DNA from: Brevibacillus sp.
GTDB lineage: Bacteria > Bacillota > Bacilli > Brevibacillales > Brevibacillaceae
DNA: 16,996 nt
NCBI GenBank assembly: GCA_029240815.1
Contig: JARDZO010000103.1
Coordinates: 1 to 16,996, forward strand
Reading direction: 5' to 3'
The position numbers were made by a program, and so were the translations under genes. The notes beneath the pieces are model-generated. The model searched no databases. It was not told where the DNA came from and saw only the letters and a list, made by a program, of their open reading frames with translations. Of this stretch, positions 5,971-12,399 are shown piece by piece; the stretch's first letter is position 1; each line of letters begins with the position of its first letter.

Positions 5971-7779
5971 TTATACGATGTTCAGTTCCTTGAGTTTTTC
6001 TGCAGGCACCACGCCATCGACCCAGCCGCGCACTTGATAGTATTCGTTGAGCATGATATCCATCCGGCTGACATGACCTGCACTGTTTCCACTCGCAGGC
6101 TCATCTGTAAAGCGTTTTGGCAAATGGTCATCCTCTCGCTTGTCAAAGCCAGCCAAGTTGTTGTAATGGCGCTCCAGATTGTAGATGCGCTCTCCGATTT
6201 TCATTACGTCATCGGCCGTCACATGAAAACCCGTCATCGTGGAATACTGCTCAGCATAGTGTTCAGCATTCTCCGAGAAAGAGGAGAACTTGCAAATATT
6301 CATGGAATCGGAGAATGCCAAGAGGTCCTGGAATACTTTCAGCAGCTCCCCTTTTCCTTCTGGTACGAGGCGGTCGGTCGGCATTGGAATCCCCGCGATC
6401 TCACTCGCTACCGTATAGCCCCGCAAGTGACAAGCACCGCGATTGCTGGTTGCATATCCGAGCCCGATCCCTTGAATGCCGCGAGGATCGTATGCCGGAA
6501 TCGCCTGACCCTTGACGCACATCGCCAGGTTTTCATCTCCAAACGCTATGGCCGCACGGGCTGTACCCTCCGCGAGAATATCTCCGACTCCTTTACGGAA
6601 GACCATCATCTCGGTCAGCTCGATCATGCGGTCAGCGTCTCCCCAGTCGACTTTTTCTTCAGTCAGGCCTCTCTCGTACGCCTCCATCATACAGGATAAG
6701 GAATTCCCCAGCTCGATCGTATCCATCCCGTATTCGTTACAAAGATTGATCAGGAAAGAGATCGGCGCAGCGTCGCTCACGCCACAGTTGGCTCCGAGCG
6801 CCCAGCCAGACTCGTACTCAAAACTCTCTACCCGTGTCTTGTACTTGCCTTCTTTCACTTCGACTTCCTTCTTGCAAGCTACAGGGCATGCGTGGCAAGT
6901 GTTGTCAGCTACCAGCAACGTAGCATTGACTGTTTCACCGCTGTGCCCCTCTGCTCCGTCCCAGTGCGTGAACTTGGAGTTCATCGTAGGGAGTGCGCCG
7001 ACTTCATTAATAATGCTCGTCAGCACGTTCGTTCCATAGACGGAGAGGCCGCCTTTTTTCGGTGCGGTAAGGCCGCCTTCCATGATGGCCTTGAGCGCTT
7101 TTTGATTGGCCTTTTTGTACTCCTCATCTTGCACAGGCTGCGGCATATTTCCTTTTTGCCCTGCCTTGATCACGATCGCCTTGAGCTTTTTGGAGCCAGC
7201 TACTGCTCCTGTGCCGCCACGTCCTGCAGCACGGTCGTTCTCATTCATGAATCCGGCGTAACGCACCAGATTTTCTCCCGCTTGTCCGATACAGATCACA
7301 CTGAGGTCTTCTTTCCCGTAGCGATCTTGAAAAGCCTTTACCGTGCCTCGTGTCCCTAGTCCCCATAATTCGCTGGCATCCCGGAGTTCGCCCTGTCCGT
7401 TCTCGATGTACAGATATACCGGCTTGTCGCTGGCACCCTTGAAAATCACGTTGTCAATTCCTGACCATTTGAGGCGTGCAGCAGACCAACCACCCATGTG
7501 TGAATCTGTAACGGTACCCGTCAAAGGGGATTTGGTTACCATACACAACCGTCCGCTCATAGACGAACGAGAGCCTGTCACCGGTCCCGTCATCAAGCAA
7601 AGAATATTGTCTTCCGAAAATGGTTCCACCTGAGCGCCATTGTCGTAGACGTACTTCACTCCCAGACCGCGGCCGCCAATGAATTTTTTCGCCAGATCTT
7701 CATTGATCTCCCGGTAGTCAACCGCACCTGCTGTGAGGTCAACCAGCATTTCGCGGTTTTTGAATCCACCCAGATTCAT
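5971..7779 (-). CDS. aor: Aldehyde ferredoxin oxidoreductase (tungsten enzyme)
   Basis: AOR-family enzymes oxidise aldehydes to acids (or reduce acids) with a tungsten bis-pyranopterin and one [4Fe-4S] cluster, passing electrons to ferredoxin or a partner subunit. The 602-residue length matches Pyrococcus AOR (605). Cluster cysteines are C295, C298 and C302 (CHACPVAC) plus C496 (DSMNICKF), the family's spacing. Cofactor-binding segments include IGGRGLG (34-40), AGRGGTGAVAGSKKLKAI (185-202) and AYDPRGIQGIGLGYATSNRG (429-448), the last followed by ACHLRG. The reading frame is open back to 7989, but I start at the ATG at 7779-7777. It has GGGAGG about nine bases upstream and gives the family's N-terminus, while the extra 70 residues are unrelated low-quality sequence. 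It is a single-gene unit, divergent from the regulator-tup operon. No ferredoxin-like or NAD(P)-reducing partner subunit is adjacent. The substrate cannot be told. Confidence 0.95.
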   Translation of the reverse strand: MNLGGFKNREMLVDLTAGAVDYREINEDLAKKFIGGRGLGVKYVYDNGAQVEPFSEDNILCLMTGPVTGSRSSMSGRLCMVTKSPLTGTVTDSHMGGWSAARLKWSGIDNVIFKGASDKPVYLYIENGQGELRDASELWGLGTRGTVKAFQDRYGKEDLSVICIGQAGENLVRYAGFMNENDRAAGRGGTGAVAGSKKLKAIVIKAGQKGNMPQPVQDEEYKKANQKALKAIMEGGLTAPKKGGLSVYGTNVLTSIINEVGALPTMNSKFTHWDGAEGHSGETVNATLLVADNTCHACPVACKKEVEVKEGKYKTRVESFEYESGWALGANCGVSDAAPISFLINLCNEYGMDTIELGNSLSCMMEAYERGLTEEKVDWGDADRMIELTEMMVFRKGVGDILAEGTARAAIAFGDENLAMCVKGQAIPAYDPRGIQGIGLGYATSNRGACHLRGYTVASEIAGIPMPTDRLVPEGKGELLKVFQDLLAFSDSMNICKFSSFSENAEHYAEQYSTMTGFHVTADDVMKIGERIYNLERHYNNLAGFDKREDDHLPKRFTDEPASGNSAGHVSRMDIMLNEYYQVRGWVDGVVPAEKLKELNIV

Positions 7780-8019
7780 CACTCGTTCCCTCCCTAGTAC
7801 TTCATTGTTATTGAACTCACAAAATATACGTACTCTTTCGACTATTATATGGGTAATCCTTCCTGCATACCACGGAAATCCAGCAACATTACTAATTTTT
7901 CGATTATTTTCTTGCCTATCTCCGCATTGGTAAAGTATGTTATTTATAGATAAATTCATGTAAAACCAACAAAAACTAATTAGAACCAATTAAACCAAAC
8001 TGAAAAAGGGGGTGAAAAT
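7780..8019. promoter_or_regulatory. Divergent control region between aor and the tup operon regulator
   Basis: This AT-rich intergenic region of 240 bases serves both directions. Toward aor, TATAAT (7849-7844) lies 17 bases from a weak -35 TGGTAT (7872-7867). Toward the regulator gene I see no confident promoter. The hexamer AACCAA occurs three times just ahead of the regulator (7964-7969, 7984-7989, 7993-7998) next to a CTAATTAG palindrome (7976-7983). These are candidates for operator sites of the adjacent DNA-binding protein. I searched by eye for a Moco-type riboswitch before aor and did not find one I could defend. Confidence 0.5.
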
Positions 8020-8946
8020 TTGGAAAGCGATTACTTAACCCCAGATGAAGTGGCTGTGGAGCTAAAGCTCACTCGATATACGGTCTATGAGATGATCAAA
8101 CGCAAAGAACTGCCAGCCTCCAAAATCGGACGTACGCTTCGCATCTTGCGTTCAGATCTTGACGCCTTCATGCAAAGGAGCAAATCACACATAGAACATC
8201 TTCCCATCGCACCCTTATCACTCCACCACCAAGAAGCTCAACCATTTGAAATCCTATTTGCAGGCAGCCATGATCTGACGATCGATCTGCTAGCACGCAA
8301 GCTGGCGGAGCGAGGAATTACCCTTTTACCTGCCTTTTCCGGCAGTCTGGACGGGCTTATCGAGCTGTATAAAGGTCGCGTCGATATGGCGGGTACGCAC
8401 CTGATGGATCGGACGACTGGCGAATACAATCTGCCGTACATACGCTGTCTGCTGCCAAACGAAGGGGTAACCGTAGTCAATCTGGTCAGCCGTTGGCAAG
8501 GATTTGTCGTTCCCAAAGGCAATCCGCGAATGATCACCAGCTGGGATGAGTTTTTCAGCGGGAACCAGCGTATCGTGAATCGGCAACGAGGCTCTGGTAC
8601 ACGCGTGCTCCTGGATTTTAACATGCAGCAGAAAGGAATATCTCCTGAGTCGATTCCCGGATACGATTTTGAGCTGACCACCCATTATGCGACTGCAGCT
8701 GCTGTCCTGCAAGGAACGGCTGATGTAGCGTTGGGGATTGAAAGTGTGGCTCGTGGACTCGGCCTTGATTTCTTCCCCATACAGGAGGAGCGTTACGACC
8801 TTGTGATCCCTGCTCGATTCGCACGGCAGGAGCGTTTTCTCGAACTGCTCACCGTACTGCGTGATCCCCTTTTCAAACAAGCTATCGTCGCCCAGGGCGG
8901 CTACAACATCTCTCAAACCGGCAAAGAAATAGACAGAATGTATTGA
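8020..8946 (+). CDS. Helix-turn-helix regulator with PBP-like ligand domain (probable tungstate/molybdate-responsive regulator)
   Basis: A one-component regulator of 308 residues. Residues 5-52 are an excisionase-type helix-turn-helix (LTPDEVAVELKLTRYTVYEM, then KIGRTLRILRSDLDAFM). A short linker leads to a PBP-like domain from about 76 to 302, with AGSHDLTIDLL at 81-91, NRQRGSGTRVLLD at 187-199, GTADVALGI at 232-240, EERYDL at 256-261 and GGYN at 293-296. The same domain is on the C-terminus of the MoeA fusion at 1963-3888. The start is TTG with an AAGGGGG site about seven bases upstream, suggesting modest expression. It is the first gene of the tupABC-moeB operon and is divergent from aor, so it probably controls both. 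The ligand (tungstate, molybdate or a cofactor intermediate) is inferred from context. Confidence 0.88.
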   Translation: MESDYLTPDEVAVELKLTRYTVYEMIKRKELPASKIGRTLRILRSDLDAFMQRSKSHIEHLPIAPLSLHHQEAQPFEILFAGSHDLTIDLLARKLAERGITLLPAFSGSLDGLIELYKGRVDMAGTHLMDRTTGEYNLPYIRCLLPNEGVTVVNLVSRWQGFVVPKGNPRMITSWDEFFSGNQRIVNRQRGSGTRVLLDFNMQQKGISPESIPGYDFELTTHYATAAAVLQGTADVALGIESVARGLGLDFFPIQEERYDLVIPARFARQERFLELLTVLRDPLFKQAIVAQGGYNISQTGKEIDRMY

Positions 8947-8977
8947 CGATTTTCCACCTTACAAATGGGAGAGGTAA

Positions 8978-9856
8978 ATGATGAAGCAATTGCGTTCAAT
9001 CTCTGCATTTTTCTTATTGTCACTTATTCTGTTGCTATCGGCCTGTACCTCGCAGGCACCACAGCAACCGTCTGCTTCTGCCCCGGCAGCTCCGGCTTCT
9101 TCCCCACCGCCCGAGGCAAAACAAGCCAAGGAAATCACTCTCGCTACTACCACAAGCACGCAAGACTCCGGTCTGCTCGACTACCTGCTCCCCATTTTTG
9201 AACAGCAGTCCGGGATCAAAGTGAAAGTAGTCGCAGTCGGAACCGGACAAGCCATCAAGCTCGGAGAAGATGGCAATGCAGATGTACTGCTGGTTCACGC
9301 ACGTAAATCGGAAGACGAATTCGTCTCGAAAGGCTTTGGCAGCAACGCTTACGATGTCATGTACAACCAGTTCTATATCGTGGGACCTGCGGATGACCCT
9401 GCAGGTGTAAAACAGGCCAAAACAGCCAAGGAGGCATTTGGTAAAATCGCAGAGAAAAAAGTGACCTTCATCTCTCGGGGAGATGATTCCGGTACGGATA
9501 AAAAAGAAAAGAGCATCTGGACAGAAGCCAAAATCAAGCCAGATAACAGCTGGTACCTCTCTTCGGGACAAGGAATGGGCGAAACCCTGCAAATGACCGA
9601 TGAGAAAAAGGCGTATACCTTGACAGACGAGGCGACCTTCCTCTCTCGCAAGCTGAATTTGGGCGTTATGATGCAAGGAGACAAATCTCTGTTAAATCCG
9701 TACGGGATCATTCAGGTCAAATCATCGACCAAGCAAGAAGACGGTATGAAGTTGATTGAGTTTTTCACCGGGGCAGAAGGACAAAAGCTGATTGGGGAAT
9801 TTGGGCAAAAAGATTACGGCAAAGGCCTATTTGTTCCCGATGCTAAGAAGCGCTAG
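8978..9856 (+). CDS. tupA: Tungstate ABC transporter, substrate-binding lipoprotein TupA
   Basis: TupA captures tungstate outside the membrane and passes it to TupBC. The 292-residue protein has a lipoprotein signal: a charged start, a hydrophobic run, and lipobox LLSAC with C23 as the acylated residue. A Pro/Ala/Ser-rich linker (about 24-50) tethers it to the membrane. The mature domain begins ITLATTTSTQDSGLLDYLLP. The TTTS motif (57-60) and the nearby Ser-Gly are the oxyanion-binding hallmark of TupA, which distinguishes it from ModA and WtpA. Other TupA-like segments are VGTGQAI, NADVLLVHA and SRGDDSGTD. Two adjacent ATGs (8978 and 8981) both fit the GGGAGAGG site at 8967-8974, so the exact start is uncertain by one residue. 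It lies 31 bases after the regulator and its TAG stop overlaps the ribosome-binding site of tupB. Confidence 0.95.
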   Translation: MMKQLRSISAFFLLSLILLLSACTSQAPQQPSASAPAAPASSPPPEAKQAKEITLATTTSTQDSGLLDYLLPIFEQQSGIKVKVVAVGTGQAIKLGEDGNADVLLVHARKSEDEFVSKGFGSNAYDVMYNQFYIVGPADDPAGVKQAKTAKEAFGKIAEKKVTFISRGDDSGTDKKEKSIWTEAKIKPDNSWYLSSGQGMGETLQMTDEKKAYTLTDEATFLSRKLNLGVMMQGDKSLLNPYGIIQVKSSTKQEDGMKLIEFFTGAEGQKLIGEFGQKDYGKGLFVPDAKKR

Positions 9857-9868
9857 GAGAATTTTCAA

Positions 9869-10531
9869 ATGATGCTTACCCAGGATGTATGGGAGGTCAT
9901 TTGGCTCTCCCTGAAGGTTACGACTTCTTCTGTTCTAATTGGGATGCTGGCGGGTATTCCCTTTGGCGCATTCCTGGGTCTCTACTCCTTTCCCGGGAAG
10001 CGGTTGATTGTTGCCCTGATATACACATGTATGGGACTGCCTCCTGTCCTGGTCGGCGTTATTGTATACTTGCTCCTCTCCCGTTACGGTCCGCTCGGCT
10101 CATTCGATCTGCTGTTCAGCTCAGAGGCAATGATCATCGCACAGGTCGTACTCGTGACACCGATCATGGCAGGTCTTACGATGGCCGCGGTACACGGAAA
10201 GGAGCGCGCCTACTGGGAGACGGCAAAAAGTCTGGGGGCAAGTCCCCTGCAGATGATGCTCACCATTATCCGAGAGGCGCGTGGAGGTATCTGGTCAGGG
10301 GTAGCGGCGGCGTTTGGCAGAGCCATCTCGGAGGTGGGCGCCGTCATGCTGGTTGGCGGCAATATTGAGCACCATACTCGCGTGATGACCACCGCTATTA
10401 TTTTGGAGACGCGAACAGGAAATTTCTCCGCTGGCCTGCAATTGGGTCTCGTTCTTTTGGCTATCAGCTTTTTGTTTAACAGCTTTCTGATGGTAGGAAT
10501 GATGAATCAAATGAAAATGGGGCGGAGATGA
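9869..10531 (+). CDS. tupB: Tungstate ABC transporter, permease TupB
   Basis: A 220-residue integral membrane protein with about five hydrophobic spans (roughly 10-40, 46-71, 87-107, 141-164 and 188-212). It forms the channel of the tungstate importer. The cytoplasmic EAA-type loop that contacts the ATPase is seen as ETAKSLGASPLQMMLTIIRE (117-136). The following FGRAISEVGAVMLVGGN is typical of molybdate/tungstate permeases. AGGAGA (9855-9860) lies eight bases before the first of two adjacent ATGs and overlaps the tupA stop codon. Four bases separate it from tupC, so coupled translation is likely. Length and motifs fit TupB better than the larger ModB/CysT-type permeases. Confidence 0.94.
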   Translation: MMLTQDVWEVIWLSLKVTTSSVLIGMLAGIPFGAFLGLYSFPGKRLIVALIYTCMGLPPVLVGVIVYLLLSRYGPLGSFDLLFSSEAMIIAQVVLVTPIMAGLTMAAVHGKERAYWETAKSLGASPLQMMLTIIREARGGIWSGVAAAFGRAISEVGAVMLVGGNIEHHTRVMTTAIILETRTGNFSAGLQLGLVLLAISFLFNSFLMVGMMNQMKMGRR

Positions 10532-10535
10532 ACAG

Positions 10536-11276
10536 ATGAATCGATTGGAATTGCACAATCTCGAAGTCGCCTACGGAGGAAGGGTTGTGCTCCAGGTCGA
10601 GCAGGCTATTTTTGAGCGAGGAAGAATTTACGGCATCGTAGGCCCTAGTGGAGCAGGAAAAAGCACTCTCCTGCGAGTCATGAATCTGCTGGAGAAACCT
10701 GCTAGCGGCCGCATGCACTTGTTTGGCAGCAAAGTGGACCTGCCCTCCCTCACCTATCGCAAGAGTGTTCCGATCCAACGACAAATGGCTTTCGTGGCGC
10801 AAAAGCCTTCCATGTTCCAGGCCACTGTCTTTGACAATGTGGCTCTGGGGCTACGCTATCGAAAAATGGACAGTGCACGGATAAGATCACGTGTCGAAGA
10901 AGCATTGGAGCTCGTCGAACTCTCCCATCTGCGTGCACAGCAAGCCCAGACATTATCCGGCGGAGAAGCGCAACGAATCGCACTAGCACGAGCGCTCGTT
11001 TGCGAACCTGACCTGCTGTTGCTCGATGAACCGACCGCAAGCCTCGATCCGTACAACATCTCCATTTTTGAGCGTGTCATTCAGGCTGTCAATCGGGAAA
11101 AGCACACCACTACCCTGATGATTACCCACAACCTTCCACAAGCCAAAAGGGTGGCTCAGGCCTGCCTCTTTTTGCACAAGGGAAAGATTGTTGAACGGGC
11201 AGATACGGATACATTTTTTCACCGACCTACTAGTGAGGAACTGCAGGACTTTGTTTTTGGACGAATGATTTGCTGA
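10536..11276 (+). CDS. tupC: Tungstate ABC transporter, ATP-binding protein TupC
   Basis: The cytosolic ATPase of the tungstate importer, 246 residues. Walker A is GPSGAGKS (36-43), the Q-loop glutamine is Q89 (VAQKP), the ABC signature is LSGGEAQR (140-147), Walker B is LLLLDEP (160-166), and the switch histidine is H198 (MITHNL). The protein ends soon after the nucleotide domain, so it lacks the C-terminal oxyanion-sensing TOBE domain found on ModC. Feedback by intracellular tungstate at the transporter is therefore not expected, leaving control to the PBP-like regulator upstream. The ribosome-binding site GGAG (10524-10527) is inside the end of tupB, eight bases from the ATG. Confidence 0.95.
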   Translation: MNRLELHNLEVAYGGRVVLQVEQAIFERGRIYGIVGPSGAGKSTLLRVMNLLEKPASGRMHLFGSKVDLPSLTYRKSVPIQRQMAFVAQKPSMFQATVFDNVALGLRYRKMDSARIRSRVEEALELVELSHLRAQQAQTLSGGEAQRIALARALVCEPDLLLLDEPTASLDPYNISIFERVIQAVNREKHTTTLMITHNLPQAKRVAQACLFLHKGKIVERADTDTFFHRPTSEELQDFVFGRMIC

Positions 11277-11296
11277 TCGTTTGAAAGGAGCTGCTC

Positions 11297-12328
11297 ATGG
11301 ATTCCAACACTCGTTATTCCAGACAAATGCTGTTTACCCCGATTGGTCCAAATGGACAGGAGACGCTGGCGCATAAAAAGGTGGCGATCGTCGGAATGGG
11401 TGCATTGGGTACTGTGCTGGCCAATCACCTGGTTCGCGCAGGTGTCGGGCATGTACGGATGATCGACCGTGATTTCGTAGAAGCGAGCAACTTACAAAGG
11501 CAAATGCTCTACGATGAAGAGGATGCGCGAGATCATTTGCCAAAAGCAGTAGCTGCTGCAAACAAACTTCAAGCCGTCAATTCCAGCGTGATCGTCGAAG
11601 GAATCATCGCCGACCTGCACGCTGGAAATGCGCAAACTCTGCTGGCAGATGCGGATGCCATTCTCGATGGCTCGGATAACTTTCAAGTCCGCTACCTGAT
11701 CAACGACGTTGCCGTTAAGCATGACATTCCATGGGTATACGGGGGAGCCGTCAGTTCTCGCGGGATGTTCTCGGTGATTCGTCCAGGCATCACTCCTTGT
11801 CTTCGTTGTCTGTTCCCTCACGCTCCTGTAGGGCGGGGAGAAACCTGCGACACAGTCGGCGTCATCGGTCCACTCGTCTCCATTATCGCTTCCTATCAGG
11901 CGACGGAGGCGATCAAGCTTTTGATAGGTGCCGTTGATCATCTAAATCCTCATCTGGTTCAATTGGATGTTTGGCAAAATGACCATGACCAGCTGCCTAT
12001 TTCACAAGGCAGAAATCCTGATTGTCCGACCTGTGTCAGAAAGGAATTTGAATACTTGGCGACAATGGAGGGTCCAACAGAGGAATTTGCCACGCTGTGC
12101 GGCCGCGATACGGTGCAGATTCGCCCGAGACACCCTGGCACAGTCGACCTCTTTCAGCTTGCCAAGCGGTTCGAACCACTCGGAAGCGTGGAGCACAATC
12201 GCTTTTTGCTCCGTTTTCATGTGGATCGTTACACTCTTGTTTTTTTCCAGGATGGACGTGTGCTGGTGCAGGGGACAGATGACGTGACGATCGCCCGAAC
12301 CTTATATGCGAAGTACGTCGGGCATTGA
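11297..12328 (+). CDS. moeB: MoeB/ThiF-family adenylyltransferase (probable MoaD-activating enzyme)
   Basis: An E1-like enzyme of 343 residues that adenylylates the C-terminal glycine of a sulfur-carrier protein, here most likely the MoaD encoded at 5352-5627. Visible features are the nucleotide-binding GMGALG (33-38), the active-site segment NLQRQMLYDEEDAR, the LDGSDNF motif (123-129), the zinc site C168/C171 and C243/C246 (CLRC and CPTC), and C184 in GETCDTVGVIGPL, where many family members have a catalytic or conserved Cys. An extension of about 85 residues (LCGRDTVQIRP onward) follows; it is not a rhodanese domain and resembles the tail of Bacillus ThiF/MoeB proteins. AAGGAG is six bases before the ATG. 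It is the last gene of the regulator-tupABC operon. ThiF or a dual role is possible, but the neighbourhood favours MoeB. Confidence 0.92.
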   Translation: MDSNTRYSRQMLFTPIGPNGQETLAHKKVAIVGMGALGTVLANHLVRAGVGHVRMIDRDFVEASNLQRQMLYDEEDARDHLPKAVAAANKLQAVNSSVIVEGIIADLHAGNAQTLLADADAILDGSDNFQVRYLINDVAVKHDIPWVYGGAVSSRGMFSVIRPGITPCLRCLFPHAPVGRGETCDTVGVIGPLVSIIASYQATEAIKLLIGAVDHLNPHLVQLDVWQNDHDQLPISQGRNPDCPTCVRKEFEYLATMEGPTEEFATLCGRDTVQIRPRHPGTVDLFQLAKRFEPLGSVEHNRFLLRFHVDRYTLVFFQDGRVLVQGTDDVTIARTLYAKYVGH

Positions 12329-12337
12329 AAGCTGTAC

Positions 12338-12379
12338 AAAAAAGGGCAGCCCCTTGCTCAGAAGGGAACTGCCCTTTTC
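12338..12379. terminator. Bidirectional terminator between moeB and thrS
   Basis: AAAAGGGCAG (12340-12349) pairs with CTGCCCTTTT (12369-12378). An inner CCCTT/AAGGG stem is also possible. On the plus strand the stem ends in TTTT after moeB. On the minus strand it ends in six Ts after thrS. It marks the right boundary of the tungsten island. Confidence 0.92.
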
Positions 12380-12399
12380 TATGTCAGCGTCAGACACGA

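Noticed and set aside
7780..7989. A 70-residue N-terminal extension of AOR from an ATG at 7989
   Set aside because: The extension does not resemble AOR proteins and crosses the aor promoter. The ATG at 7779 has a good ribosome-binding site and gives the family's normal length.
7780..8019. A Moco/Tuco riboswitch before aor or the tup operon
   Set aside because: I could not identify the conserved multistem core by eye. A covariance-model search of this interval and of 5180-5350 would be decisive.
8238..8916. Antisense frames within the HTH/PBP gene (147 and 196 codons)
   Set aside because: They overlap a well-supported gene and lack recognisable motifs and credible translation signals.
890..12328. 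Insertion-sequence ends, integrase, flanking direct repeats, tRNA or CRISPR in or around the island
   Set aside because: None were seen on either strand. The transfer hypothesis therefore rests only on gene content and position.
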